Origin: Prochlorococcus sp. AG-402-P18
Lineage (GTDB): Bacteria > Cyanobacteriota > Cyanobacteriia > PCC-6307 > Cyanobiaceae
DNA length: 64,000 nucleotides
Direction: 5' to 3'
NCBI GenBank assembly: GCA_003216275.1
Contig: QCJC01000010.1
Span: 18,961 to 82,960, forward strand
Positions within the stretch are counted from its first letter, which is position 1; each line of letters opens with the position of its first letter. The notes under the pieces are model-generated. The model did no database searches. It had not been told where the DNA came from and saw only the letters and a list, made by a program, of their open reading frames with translations. Below are positions 1 to 9,084 of this stretch, in pieces. A program made the translations under genes and the position numbers.

Positions 1-402
1 ACACCAAATGATCAGAGAATTGGCACTCTTTGTGTAATTGATAGAAAACCTGGACATTTGTCGGACAAACAACATCAAATTATGGAGGCATTATCAAGGC
101 AAGTTGTAACTTTGTTGGAACTTCGTAAAAGATCTATCAATCTTCTAGATGCTCTAACTCATATGCATAAAACGGAGGGTATTTTGACAACATGTTCATA
201 TTGCAAAGAGGTAAGGGATTCAGATGGTGAGTGGCAGCATCTAGAAAAATATCTATCTAGAATTACAGATATTAGATTTAGTCATGGGATTTGTGATTTA
301 TGTATGGAGAAGCACTTCCCTGATGTATTAGAAGTATGGTCTGATGATAAACTTAATTTTAACGATAAAAAAAACAGTCCTGAATGTAAAAAGAGCAGAT
401 AG
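1..402 (+). CDS. GAF-domain protein, C-terminal part (5' end outside window)
   Basis: The frame is open from base 1, so the gene begins upstream of the window. The first codons read TPNDQRIGTLCVID, which resembles the last strands of a GAF domain (a small-molecule or chromophore-binding fold of signalling proteins). A helical stretch follows, then a tail with two CxxC pairs at bases 193-204 (CSYC) and 292-303 (CDLC) around a W-Q-H-L-E-x-Y-L segment and an FSHGIC motif. This tail is common at the C-terminus of GAF, PAS and response-regulator proteins and could bind a metal. No output domain is visible in the part seen. The TTG at 58 is not the real start. The stop codon lies inside a terminator hairpin. 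The ligand is unknown. Confidence 0.8.
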   Translation, partial: TPNDQRIGTLCVIDRKPGHLSDKQHQIMEALSRQVVTLLELRKRSINLLDALTHMHKTEGILTTCSYCKEVRDSDGEWQHLEKYLSRITDIRFSHGICDLCMEKHFPDVLEVWSDDKLNFNDKKNSPECKKSR

Positions 403-425
403 TTTTCTAGGATTAGAAAACTATC
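398..425 (+). terminator. Hairpin overlapping the stop codon of the GAF-domain gene
   Basis: Two perfect 12-nt inverted arms (GATAGTTTTCTA and TAGAAAACTATC) enclose a 4-nt loop and are followed by a short T run. The left arm contains the TAG stop codon at 400-402. It looks like an intrinsic terminator, but its stem is AT-rich and therefore weak. Confidence 0.55.
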
Positions 426-513
426 TTTTAGAAGCTAGTTATAATTTCAAGATTTTTTGATGAGTGTATAAAATAAATACTTTGATCAATGCATTTATCA
501 AATATTGTGAAAT

Positions 514-1380
514 ATGATTGGTTTTTTTGCCGCAATCTCAGCAGTATTTTTCTGGACAGCTGCCTGCTTTATTTGGCGTGCAGAATCTAAATACTTACTT
601 CCTAGACAAATCAACATTTACAAAAATGTTATCGCCTCAATTATTTTCTTACCTGTCGCATTAACTATTGGTTGGTCCTCTGAGATCTATTCTATATTAA
701 TCCTAATGATAAGTGGAATAATTGGAATAGCAATAGGGGATACTTTGTATATAAATTCTTTAAAAATATTAGGTACAAGAAAAACATTATCATTTGAATC
801 CCTTACTCCAATTATTGCAACTATCTTGATATCTTTAACTACAAATGAGATATATCCTCAAAAAGTATGGATAGGTTCTTTAATAGTTTCTTTCTCATTG
901 TTGATGATTGTGAATCAAAATACATTTGAGAGGGATGAATTTGTAGACAAAGAATTTTTTGGAATTCTATATGCATTAGGATCTGTTTTTTGTGCTGTTT
1001 TTGCTTCTCAACTTTCAAGAATTGTTTTAATTAGATCTACATTATCTCCTTTGCAAACTACTGAGATAAGACTTTTATCAGCATCTATTTTATTATTTAT
1101 AATTTTCAAACCAGATTTTGATAAAGTTTTTTTTCATAGAGTACTCTCAAAAAAGAGTCATTTTACTTTGATTTTATCAACATTTCTTGGCACTAATTGT
1201 GGAATTTTTTTTCAACAAATAGTTTTTAAATCTTTACCAGTTGGAATTGGTTGGACTTTATTAAGTCTTTCTCCTGTGTTCGCAACCTTTATCTCTAAAA
1301 GAGAGGGAGATAAAATCAATAAACTAACTATTTTTTATTCTTTTCTATCTTTTACTGGTGTAGGAATCACTTTGATTTAA
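514..1380 (+). CDS. DMT/EamA-family membrane transporter
   Basis: The 288-residue protein is made almost wholly of hydrophobic helices, about ten membrane segments, in two similar halves as in the drug/metabolite transporter (EamA) superfamily. The first half has the typical GIIGIAIGDTLYINSLKILG stretch, and the second half mirrors it with GTNCGIFFQQIVFK near residue 228. Members export or import small metabolites across the plasma membrane. The substrate cannot be read from sequence. The ATG start follows an AT-rich leader. The gene converges on the next one with a 4-nt overlap of the 3' ends. Confidence 0.8.
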   Translation: MIGFFAAISAVFFWTAACFIWRAESKYLLPRQINIYKNVIASIIFLPVALTIGWSSEIYSILILMISGIIGIAIGDTLYINSLKILGTRKTLSFESLTPIIATILISLTTNEIYPQKVWIGSLIVSFSLLMIVNQNTFERDEFVDKEFFGILYALGSVFCAVFASQLSRIVLIRSTLSPLQTTEIRLLSASILLFIIFKPDFDKVFFHRVLSKKSHFTLILSTFLGTNCGIFFQQIVFKSLPVGIGWTLLSLSPVFATFISKREGDKINKLTIFYSFLSFTGVGITLI

Positions 1381-1622
1381 ACTTCAAAATAATCATTTTC
1401 TTTCCAATATTCATCAGGATCATCTTCATAGTCGGGGGGATCCTCTAATTCACCTGGTTGCTCACCAAGTAATAATAGTAATCCCTCTAAGTATCTCATC
1501 TCTGATGGATCATCAGATTTATTTAGATATTCTTTAATTTGCTTTCCAGCTGCTGGATCCCCATTTTCAACAGCATGCGATAATAAATAAAGAGGATCAT
1601 TTGTTGGATCTTTTTCTTCCAT
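1377..1622 (-). CDS. Small acidic hypothetical protein
   Basis: This 81-residue, very acidic protein has a tail rich in D, E and P (residues about 57-78, with a DDPDEYW motif). There is no signal peptide, membrane segment or recognised domain. Its 3' end overlaps the stop of the convergent transporter gene by 4 nt. It probably shares a transcript with the two hypothetical genes upstream on the same strand. Function unknown. Confidence 0.7.
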   Translation of the reverse strand: MEEKDPTNDPLYLLSHAVENGDPAAGKQIKEYLNKSDDPSEMRYLEGLLLLLGEQPGELEDPPDYEDDPDEYWKENDYFEV

Positions 1623-1662
1623 TTTAATTGATAATAAGATTTATAGATGTGTTTTAATTGTT

Positions 1663-2085
1663 TTAAGAGAAATTTCTGTCAGTTGTACCTGGATAAAAAA
1701 GTGTATTTTGATCAAGGTTAATTTCTGAAAACTTGATTGGTTCCCAAAATAAATCTCTTGTAATTAAAAAACGAATATCTTTTTCTTTTAAAAATTTTTG
1801 ATTAACTATTTCTTGTAGATTTTTGATAGAAACTTCTCCCCATTCATGGCAATTAGTTAGCCAATCATCCATTTCCCATACGGGTTCAGAATTTATCATT
1901 TTAAACCCAAATGCTTTTTCCCTATCTTCAGATATTTTAGAAAGGTACCAATCTCCCACCACTCCATATAAGTGACAATAAATTAAATCATTTATTGACT
2001 CACTGTTTTCCTCTTCCATATCTTCCATTAACTGCGCTGTTGACTCTGGGAGGAGAACAAGTGGATTGAGATTTTGTTCAGTCAA
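1663..2085 (-). CDS. Hypothetical protein, weakly DUF2958-like
   Basis: The 140-residue protein begins LNPLVLLPES and continues with WYLSKISEDREKAFGF, a W-G-E-V-S-I-x-x-L segment and an I-T-R-D-L-F-W-x-P-I segment. That order (WY, a polar loop, FG, then E-x-S-L and a final R-D) resembles the DUF2958 family by eye, but I could not confirm it. No membrane segment is present. It lies 40 nt upstream of the acidic protein gene. Biochemical role unknown. Confidence 0.65.
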   Translation of the reverse strand: MTEQNLNPLVLLPESTAQLMEDMEEENSESINDLIYCHLYGVVGDWYLSKISEDREKAFGFKMINSEPVWEMDDWLTNCHEWGEVSIKNLQEIVNQKFLKEKDIRFLITRDLFWEPIKFSEINLDQNTLFYPGTTDRNFS

Positions 2086-2195
2086 AATGAAGAATAATAT
2101 AATCCATATTCATACTTTAATATAATGATTAAATTTTAAAAAACTATATTTAGTTATTTTGATTTTTTTATGTACAAATCTAGTACTTTTAGGGA

Positions 2196-2507
2196 TCAGG
2201 CCTTATCAAAATCTGTTGCCTTTAGTGCTTGAAGTGCAAGGTTTATGTGTGCCCCCATTGCACCAAAAGCCATTAGAGATTTTGAACTTCTATCTTTAGT
2301 TACTAATTCTTCATTCTCATTTAACATTAACAATATTTTTCTACTGGTTTCTGACCAACTAGAAATTAAATCACAGAATTCTTGATTTTTATTAGAACTA
2401 ATGATTTCAGAGGGGGATATTGAAGTATTCTCTTTTTTTGCCTTATTTAAAAGACTATTCAATTCTTTATGACTGATTGAATTCGGAGAGGAAGGATTAT
2501 TTTTCAA
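2196..2507 (-). CDS. Hypothetical protein
   Basis: The 103-residue soluble protein is Ser/Asn-rich in its first half. The second half carries predicted helices and a short A/G/M-rich stretch (SLMAFGAMGAHINLALQALK). No domain is recognised. It lies downstream of murD on the same strand, separated by about 95 nt that contain a 16-codon ORF. Function unknown. Confidence 0.65.
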   Translation of the reverse strand: MKNNPSSPNSISHKELNSLLNKAKKENTSISPSEIISSNKNQEFCDLISSWSETSRKILLMLNENEELVTKDRSSKSLMAFGAMGAHINLALQALKATDFDKA

Positions 2508-2602
2508 CTTTTATTTTTAATAATTCTGATATTAAATTATCATGTAACTCCCAAACCAAAAGGGTGGATCCCCGACCAAGCGTAACTCATATCACATATT
2601 TG

Positions 2603-4012
2603 TTATGTAAGAATTTCAGACTTTTTAATTAAATTTTTAAAATGATCTCCCCTTTCTTCAAAATTTTTATATTGGTCAAAACTGGCACAAGCTGGAGACA
2701 ATAGTATGGTGTGTGAATTTGTTTCTTTTGCTAAGACAATAGAAGCAATGGTTGCTTCCTCTAGGTTTTCTTTTATTATTATTTCCCCTTTGTATGATGA
2801 TCTTAATATTTGTTTTTTTAAATCGTTCGCACTAATTCCAAAAAGAACTATCCCCTTAGTTGATTTTTTTAGTTGTTTTATCCACGTTGAGGGATTACCT
2901 TTTTTTTGTTTGCCGCCAGCAAGTAAAATTACTGGGGAAGGAAAAGATTTTAATCCTGTTACTGAAGATTCAAAATTTGTAGCTTTGCTGTCATTGTAAA
3001 ATTTCAAATTACCTTTTTTCCCTAAATATTCTAATCGATGTGCTATTGGTGCAAATGTATTTATAGATTTAGCTATTAATTTATATTCAATACCTATCAC
3101 CCTTGCTGCGGCAGTTGCTAGCAAAAGATTTTGCAAGTTATGTTCTCCTGGAATTTTAAGTATGGAAGAGTGAAAAAGTTTTAGTTCATCTTCGAAAATA
3201 TAACCTTCCTTGTTTACCCAGAATTTTGGATGATGTGAATATGAGTATTGTTCATTTGCTCCAACCCATATTCCATCAGGTAACTCTTTTCTTTTTTTTG
3301 ATAAATATTTATCATCAGAATTATAGATGCGGATAGATGATTTATCTAATAAACTTCGTTTGATTTTGAAATAACTTTCGAGGTCGTTATGTCTTTCTAA
3401 GTGATCAGGACTGAATGTAGTCCATATACCAATAGTCGGACTTAATTTAGGCGAGGCCTCTATCTGATAACTACTTAGTTCCATCACAAGCCAATCTAAA
3501 TTCTTGGAACTTTCTTCAATATTTTCTAAGGCAATATTAGATAGTGCTTTCCCACTATTTCCTCCCATATCAGTATTGAAACTATTAAATTTGAGGATAT
3601 GGTGGAGCATATTTGTAACTGTTGTTTTTCCATTTGTTCCTGTGATTCCAATGGAAGGTATATGATTTAATCTTTCCCAAGCTAATTCAACTTCTCCTTT
3701 TATATTTATATTTTTATTTCTTAATTCTTTAAGAGTAATATTTTGCCAATCTACTCCAGGACTAACAATAATAGAGGAGATCTTTCCAAGCCACGGAGTA
3801 AAATTTTTAATATTTAGTTCTTCTCCAAGTAGAATAGTTTTTATACCTTTTAACGTAAGTTGCTCTGATAATTGTTCTAGCTTTTTATTTGAATTATTTT
3901 CTAATACTAAAACATTTTGGCCTTCTGATGCAAGTAGCTTGGCTGCGCCTAACCCTGAGGTGCCTAGTCCAAGTACAATATGTATTTCATTTGATTGATC
4001 TGGCTTTGACAA
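2603..4012 (-). CDS. murD: UDP-N-acetylmuramoyl-L-alanine--D-glutamate ligase
   Basis: MurD adds D-glutamate to UDP-MurNAc-L-Ala in the cytoplasmic stage of peptidoglycan synthesis. The 469 residues match family length. An N-terminal Rossmann-like domain has GLGTSGLGAAKLL (about 15-27). The Mur ligase ATP-binding loop GITGTNGKTTVTNML lies near 122-136. The central domain has the FSPDHLERH motif, and the C-terminal domain carries NDSKATN and the LLSPACASFDQYKNFEERG signature. It is the only murein gene here at this end, and murA and ddl are elsewhere in the window. The start is ATG at 4012. Confidence 0.97.
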   Translation of the reverse strand: MSKPDQSNEIHIVLGLGTSGLGAAKLLASEGQNVLVLENNSNKKLEQLSEQLTLKGIKTILLGEELNIKNFTPWLGKISSIIVSPGVDWQNITLKELRNKNINIKGEVELAWERLNHIPSIGITGTNGKTTVTNMLHHILKFNSFNTDMGGNSGKALSNIALENIEESSKNLDWLVMELSSYQIEASPKLSPTIGIWTTFSPDHLERHNDLESYFKIKRSLLDKSSIRIYNSDDKYLSKKRKELPDGIWVGANEQYSYSHHPKFWVNKEGYIFEDELKLFHSSILKIPGEHNLQNLLLATAAARVIGIEYKLIAKSINTFAPIAHRLEYLGKKGNLKFYNDSKATNFESSVTGLKSFPSPVILLAGGKQKKGNPSTWIKQLKKSTKGIVLFGISANDLKKQILRSSYKGEIIIKENLEEATIASIVLAKETNSHTILLSPACASFDQYKNFEERGDHFKNLIKKSEILT

Positions 4013-4256
4013 TTTAAATTAAGAACTAAATGGGATTACGTTTTGATTCTATTAGTAGAGTATTTTCCTGAGAACTAGTGTGGGAAAACTAATTCTATAA
4101 TAAAAAGAATCTTAATTAGGACTCTTCTCATTTTTAATAAAGATATTTTATAGCTACTCTTTTAGCTAGATTGAATGTGGTTAAAAAAATATTAATACTT
4201 CTAGCTTTTTTCTATGGGACTTGTTTTGATGATACATAAATATTTGCTTTAGGTTT

Positions 4257-4403
4257 ATGACTTCAAAAATTGAGGAGGAAAAATTGTTAAAACAAACTGA
4301 ACTCATAGATTCACAGCCTAGAAATAAGTTATTTGATGTTTCCCTAGAACATAGTGAGAGTGAAATGAAATGGGTTCAGCTTCATCAGATGTTTGATAGG
4401 TAA
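4257..4403 (+). CDS. 48-residue hypothetical protein
   Basis: An ATG-initiated frame of 48 codons encodes a charged, soluble peptide with an acidic/amphipathic N-terminus and a C-terminal SEMKWVQLHQMFDR helix. It is flanked by non-coding DNA and lies 70 nt before tRNA-Val. A -10-like TATAAT at 4095-4100 lies upstream in the otherwise empty divergent spacer after murD. Codon choice is like that of the neighbours. No family is recognised, and a fortuitous ORF cannot be excluded. Confidence 0.5.
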   Translation: MTSKIEEEKLLKQTELIDSQPRNKLFDVSLEHSESEMKWVQLHQMFDR

Positions 4404-4472
4404 AAAAACAATTTTAGAATCTTTACTAAATTTCCAATAATCCTTGAGATAACTTAATAGGCTAATTTAAAA

Positions 4473-4544
4473 TGGGCGATACTGGAATCGAACCAGTGAC
4501 TCCTACCGTGTCAAGGTAGTGCTCTACCTCTGAGCTAATCGCCC
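4473..4544 (-). tRNA. tRNA-Val (anticodon GAC)
   Basis: The reverse complement folds into a 72-nt cloverleaf. It has a 7-bp acceptor (GGGCGAT/ATCGCCC), a D arm with AGCTCAGAGGTAGAGC, the anticodon stem-loop CTACC-TTGACAC-GGTAG giving anticodon GAC, and the T-loop GGTTCGATTCC. The discriminator base is A, and no CCA is encoded. Confidence 0.96.
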
Positions 4545-4608
4545 TTGCAAATCATTTGGAGATGAATTTAGTATTCAATTGAAGTTAGCAGGCAATTGGA
4601 CTTATTGT

Positions 4609-5397
4609 TTATTGCCTTAGTAATTTTATTCGCCAGCGATCCTTTTTTGTCTTGTCAATATTTAGAATTTTTATTGAACCTTTTTTCTCTAAATGAATGA
4701 GGTCTCCAACTTTTAGTGCTTTGCTTGCTTGATTGATTGGCATCCAGTTTAGCCTTAGTGAACCTTGCTTTATATGACTTGTTATTTTTGACCTTGACAT
4801 ACCAAAGCCAGCAGATGCTATTGCATCAACTCTAGTTGATGCCTCAACAGTATTAATTATTTTTTCTGCTCTTTTAAAAGGGATTTCCATTTCACTTAGT
4901 GGTAGTGAGTGGACTGTTATTTCAACTTCTCTTAATCTGCCAATTTTCTTGTCAACAGAATCTGCAAATTCTTTTGTGCAAATTGCTTGAGCTCCCCTAT
5001 CTCTAATTAACCAAATATCCCCAATGTCTTCATCATGAGCGCCTAGATCTAGAATGGATTTTCTAAAATCATTAGGTTTAGCTCTATCAAATAGAAAATT
5101 CCCTTTTATGTAAATTCCTCTGATTGTAATATTTAGATCAATAGGACAATTCTTTTCTTCAGAACTTGCAAAACATATTCGTTGACGTTCTGCACCAGGA
5201 TAACCGCCTACATAGTTGCAATTAATATCTTCTAAATTATTAAATCTATCTTTAGCTTCGGCTATAACCTGGGCCGAAAAGAAAGGGGAAGATATATGTT
5301 TCCATTCTTTTAAGGCTTTCTCTGCATAACCGATCAAGAGCTCTAGCTCTTTAGGGAAAATACTATTAATTAGAATCTTTTCTTTTGGTAGATACAT
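4609..5397 (-). CDS. Photosystem II S4-domain protein (YlmH-like RNA-binding protein)
   Basis: The 262-residue protein has the three-part layout of the YlmH / 'photosystem II S4 domain' family. An N-terminal ferredoxin-like region carries GGYPGAERQRICF (about 64-76). A central part has DIGDIWLIRDRGAQAICT. A C-terminal S4 RNA-binding domain (about 180-250) has the R-V-D-A-I-A-S-A-G-F-G-M-S-R-S-K segment. Cyanobacterial and plastid members have been linked to PSII or to general ribosome-associated RNA binding, so the direct role is unsettled. It is a single gene with short flanks. Confidence 0.88.
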   Translation of the reverse strand: MYLPKEKILINSIFPKELELLIGYAEKALKEWKHISSPFFSAQVIAEAKDRFNNLEDINCNYVGGYPGAERQRICFASSEEKNCPIDLNITIRGIYIKGNFLFDRAKPNDFRKSILDLGAHDEDIGDIWLIRDRGAQAICTKEFADSVDKKIGRLREVEITVHSLPLSEMEIPFKRAEKIINTVEASTRVDAIASAGFGMSRSKITSHIKQGSLRLNWMPINQASKALKVGDLIHLEKKGSIKILNIDKTKKDRWRIKLLRQ

Positions 5398-5552
5398 AAT
5401 ATAAGAATATAATTCTCTAATTTAATATTAAGGTACTATTAACTGTAATATGGATAAATCTCTGGCTTGCTTAAAAAAGATAATACTTATTGGACGTTAA
5501 GATTATTAAAAAATAGATCAAATTATTATTCAAAGTATTATTTAAATAATAA

Positions 5553-6119
5553 CTATTGCTTGCCCAGTATTATTATTTCTGCGCTATCGATTTCGTTTAA
5601 AATTGCCCAGGGCGGTTCTATCTCTAATGGTGTCTCAAGAATTAGTAACCAAAAACCTTGCTCACTTTTTTTCTTTAAAGCTCTTAAGTCATCATCAATA
5701 TCCGCATTAATGCTTCCAGCTGAAAAAAAACTTCCTAACCATCCTGAAATCATACCAACTATTCCACCTAACAATTTCTCAAGTTGATTCGGAAAACCCA
5801 TTCCTGAAAAGGTTTCCAAATCGGTCATTTGCGAAAAACTCAGGCCTGTAATGAACCCAAAAGGGATTAACCAGCTTGCTAAAGTTTTTTGGCGATCTTT
5901 ACGAGCAATATTTGGATTAAAAAGTTTGACATTATTAAAATTTAACTGGTTGGTGCCTTCTTCTTGATTAGACCCCTGATTTGATTCCTCATAGTCAATT
6001 TTGTTATCCAAAGGTTCTACAAGATCGCAAGTCAGGATAGGTGTTTGAGCTTCTCTTAACTTGAGTAGTAAGTCATTTGCTCGTTGTTTTCCGTTTAAGA
6101 CGATTACGCATTTTGACAC
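5553..6119 (-). CDS. Conserved cyanobacterial membrane protein of unknown function
   Basis: The 188-residue protein starts at GTG. An N-terminal soluble part (1-75) carries an Asn/Glu-rich low-complexity loop. Two hydrophobic segments follow (about 82-100 and 118-142, the second glycine-rich with GGIVGMISGWLGSFFSAG). A C-terminal soluble domain ends ILNEIDSAEIIILGK. It faces away from serA with a spacer of about 100 nt. The family is not named here because I cannot tie it to a known domain. Confidence 0.75.
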   Translation of the reverse strand: MSKCVIVLNGKQRANDLLLKLREAQTPILTCDLVEPLDNKIDYEESNQGSNQEEGTNQLNFNNVKLFNPNIARKDRQKTLASWLIPFGFITGLSFSQMTDLETFSGMGFPNQLEKLLGGIVGMISGWLGSFFSAGSINADIDDDLRALKKKSEQGFWLLILETPLEIEPPWAILNEIDSAEIIILGKQ

Positions 6120-6223
6120 GAATTAACTCCTTGAAATGTTTGGATTTTCAATCCTGCTCAACATAAATCTGGTCAGCGGCAAATAGATCACTAAAGTTCA
6201 GATCGGCACGTTTATCGCCCTTA

Positions 6224-7810
6224 ATGACGAAAGTTCTTGTTTCTGATCCCATTGATCAAGCAGGCATAGATATTCTTACCCAGGTTGCTCAAGTTGACCA
6301 AAAAATTGGTCTTTCCATTGATCAGTTGAAGAATATTATTAGTGATTACGACGGATTAATGATCCGTTCTGGCACACAGGTTACATCCGATGTGATTTGT
6401 GAAGCTAAAAAATTAAGAATCATTGGTAGAGCAGGAGTTGGAGTTGATAATGTAGACGTGCCAGCTGCCACGAGGAAAGGAGTTCTAGTTGTTAATTCGC
6501 CTGGTGGTAATACCATTGCGGCGGCAGAACATGCTTTAGCAATGATACTTGCTTTGTCTAGGAATATTCCTCAGGCTCATGCAAGTATGTTTGCAGGAGG
6601 ATGGGATAGAAAGAAATATGTTGGGAATGAGCTTTATAAGAAAACTTTAGGAGTTGTTGGACTTGGCAAGATTGGATCTCATGTAGCAAAAGTTGCAAAT
6701 GCAATGGGTATGGATGTTATTGGATTTGATCCTTTTGTTTCTAGTGAAAGAGCCCAGCAGATGCAGGTACGCTTAAGCGATCTTGATGAATTGTTTAAAG
6801 AATCTGATTATGTAACTCTTCATCTTCCAAGGACACCAGAAACAGAAAATTTAGTAGATTTAAAGTTACTTAGAAAAATGAAACCAACTGCCAGATTGGT
6901 TAATTGTGCGAGAGGTGGAATTATTAATGAAACTGATTTAGCTAATGCACTTCAAGAAGATGTAATAGCAGGTGCAGCAATTGATGTATATGCTAATGAA
7001 CCTCTTAGTGAAAATTCTCCACTACGTTTTGTGAAAAGAGGTCTTGTACTGACACCTCATTTAGGAGCCTCAACTTTTGAGGCACAGGAAAATGTAGCCA
7101 TTGATGTTGCAGAACAAATAAGAGATGTTCTTTTAGGATTGCCTGCTCGAAGTGCAGTAAATATTCCTGGCTTAAGTGCAGAAATAATGGATAGTCTTAA
7201 ACCGCATTTAAAACTTGCAGAGACATTAGGATTATTAGTTAGTCAGATTTCTGGAGGACAGATTCAAAAGTTGGAAGTCCGTTTACAAGGAGAATTTGCT
7301 CAACATCCATCTCAGCCTTTAGTTATTGCGACTTTAAAGGGCTTACTTACAAGTGCTTTGGGAGATAAGATTAATTATGTTAATGCCTCATTGGAGGCAA
7401 AAGGACGTGGTATAGATGTAGTCGAAATTAAGGATGAATTAAGTCCTGAATTCGCTCGAGGATCATTGCAATTAGAAAGCATTAGCGATAGTGGTAGTCA
7501 CAGTGTTTCTGGAACAGTTTTTGGCGATGGTGATTTAGGAATTACAAGTATTGATGAATATCCAATTAATTTTGTGCCAAGTAGACATATGCTTTTCACT
7601 AGGCATAGGGATATGCCCGGAATTATTGGTCAGATCGGCTCCCTGCTTGGAAAACACAATGTGAATATTGCATCTATGCAAGTTGGAAGAAGAATTGTTA
7701 GAGGTGAGGCGGTTATGGTGCTCAGTATCGACGATCCTATTCCATCAGAATTATTGGTTTTAATACTCTCAATTCAAGGAATTAATGAAGCACATTCAGT
7801 AACTTTGTAA
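6224..7810 (+). CDS. serA: D-3-phosphoglycerate dehydrogenase
   Basis: SerA oxidises 3-phosphoglycerate with NAD in the first step of serine synthesis. At 528 residues it is the long type. The N-terminal substrate and NAD-binding halves carry IGRAGVGVDNVD (about 77-88), the nucleotide loop VVGLGKIGSHVAK (about 145-157), NCARGGIINE and the LTPHLGASTFEAQENVA stretch with the catalytic His. The intervening ASB-like domain comes next, and the C-terminal ACT domain (about 452-528) starts at LFTRHRDMPGIIG. The ACT domain usually allows feedback by serine. The ATG start is followed 8 nt after the stop by prmA, so the two probably form an operon. Confidence 0.97.
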   Translation: MTKVLVSDPIDQAGIDILTQVAQVDQKIGLSIDQLKNIISDYDGLMIRSGTQVTSDVICEAKKLRIIGRAGVGVDNVDVPAATRKGVLVVNSPGGNTIAAAEHALAMILALSRNIPQAHASMFAGGWDRKKYVGNELYKKTLGVVGLGKIGSHVAKVANAMGMDVIGFDPFVSSERAQQMQVRLSDLDELFKESDYVTLHLPRTPETENLVDLKLLRKMKPTARLVNCARGGIINETDLANALQEDVIAGAAIDVYANEPLSENSPLRFVKRGLVLTPHLGASTFEAQENVAIDVAEQIRDVLLGLPARSAVNIPGLSAEIMDSLKPHLKLAETLGLLVSQISGGQIQKLEVRLQGEFAQHPSQPLVIATLKGLLTSALGDKINYVNASLEAKGRGIDVVEIKDELSPEFARGSLQLESISDSGSHSVSGTVFGDGDLGITSIDEYPINFVPSRHMLFTRHRDMPGIIGQIGSLLGKHNVNIASMQVGRRIVRGEAVMVLSIDDPIPSELLVLILSIQGINEAHSVTL

Positions 7811-7818
7811 TTTGTTAA

Positions 7819-8742
7819 TTGAAAAAAAAGATAGATTTGTATATTTCTCAGCTCACCTGGTTGCGCTTTGAGCAAGAGATCCCATTTGAGTTAGAAGAAT
7901 CGTTTTATTGGTTCTTGAGCAACTCTGAAATTAATCGATTTTCTTTTGAACATAATCCCGATAATAATTACAGCCAATCACTATTTATATGGCTTCCTTT
8001 AAATGAATGGTCAGTTGCTGATCAGAAAACTTTAGAAGAATCCTTCATCTCGTTGGCAAAAACTTTCCAATTTAATTTATCCCCTGGCAAATGGACTCAA
8101 TTAAGAGATGAAGATTGGAATTCAATATGGAAAAAAAAATGGGAGCCTGATCCGATAGGCAATTCAATTTTAATTTTACCGGCATGGTTAGATGTACCTG
8201 AACAGTTTTCAGAAAGGAAGATTGTTCGCTTAGATCCTGGAATTGCTTTTGGAACAGGAAGTCACCCTTCCACGCGTTTATGTATTGAAGCCTTGGACCA
8301 TTATTCCCCAGCCGGTAAAACGATTGCTGATTTAGGTTGTGGTAGTGGAATATTATCCTTAGTAGCTTTAAAGTTAGGAGCTAAATGCATCTTTTCTGTT
8401 GATATCGATTCTTTAGCAATAGCAGCTACCAAAATCAATTTTTCTCTAAATAATTTCCCTGAAAGTTTTTTAAATGTTTATCTTGGCTCAATTGAAGAAC
8501 TGGAAGATAACTTGTCTAATAAGAAAATAGATTTGTTGCTCTGCAATATTCTTGCACCTGTAATAAAATCATTAGCTTCTGGTTTTGAAGCAATTGTTGG
8601 AGATAAAGGGAAAGTGATTTTGTCAGGATTATTATTTGAGCAAACAACAGAAATCCAAGAATTTTTCTCCATACTCGGTTGGAAAGTTCTTGAAATTAAG
8701 ACAAAGGATCAATGGGCTTCAATGGTATTGACTCGGAAGTAG
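7819..8742 (+). CDS. prmA: Ribosomal protein L11 methyltransferase
   Basis: PrmA trimethylates ribosomal protein L11 using S-adenosylmethionine. The 307-residue protein has an N-terminal substrate-recognition domain and a class I methyltransferase core. The core shows the FGTGSHPSTRLCIEAL segment (about 143-158), motif I DLGCGSGILSLVALKLGA and the LLCNILAPVI motif near 240. A TTG codon 8 nt after serA is the only suitable start ahead of conserved sequence, which supports coupling to serA. Confidence 0.94.
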   Translation: MKKKIDLYISQLTWLRFEQEIPFELEESFYWFLSNSEINRFSFEHNPDNNYSQSLFIWLPLNEWSVADQKTLEESFISLAKTFQFNLSPGKWTQLRDEDWNSIWKKKWEPDPIGNSILILPAWLDVPEQFSERKIVRLDPGIAFGTGSHPSTRLCIEALDHYSPAGKTIADLGCGSGILSLVALKLGAKCIFSVDIDSLAIAATKINFSLNNFPESFLNVYLGSIEELEDNLSNKKIDLLLCNILAPVIKSLASGFEAIVGDKGKVILSGLLFEQTTEIQEFFSILGWKVLEIKTKDQWASMVLTRK

Positions 8743-8784
8743 CCAAAATTAAATAAACTCAAAATTTTCTCAGAAAAAATCTCC

Positions 8785-9084
8785 ATGGCATCGTTTAAGG
8801 TCACTTTTATTAATCAATTAAGTGGTCTTGAGGAAGTTATTGAAATACCAGATGATAAATACATTCTTGATGCTGCATGTGAGCAAAATATAGAGCTACC
8901 TTTCTCGTGCAGAGCAGGGGCTTGTTCAACTTGTGTGGCTAAATTAGAAAAAGGAAAGGTTGATCAACTAGATCAAAGTTTTTTGGATGATGATCAAATT
9001 CAAAAAGGCTTTATTTTGATTTGCGTCGCATATGCAACCTCGGATTGCATAATTAGTACTCATGCGGAGGACGAAATATATTGA
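8785..9084 (+). CDS. [2Fe-2S] plant-type ferredoxin
   Basis: The 99-residue protein is a soluble electron carrier of the photosynthetic ferredoxin type. It accepts electrons from photosystem I and passes them to FNR and other reductases. Cys 42, 47 and 50 in [10 protein letters not shown], with Cys 80 in [12 protein letters not shown], are the four cluster ligands with standard spacing. The acidic C-terminus HAEDEIY is typical. It starts at ATG 43 nt after prmA. Whether this is the main photosynthetic PetF or a paralog cannot be settled from this window. Confidence 0.92.
   Translation: MASFKVTFINQLSGLEEVIEIPDDKYILDAACEQNIELPFSCRAGACSTCVAKLEKGKVDQLDQSFLDDDQIQKGFILICVAYATSDCIISTHAEDEIY

Noticed and set aside
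4171..4239. TTG-started 22-codon ORF with a hydrophobic stretch
   Set aside because: Too short, with no lipobox or coupling that would support it.
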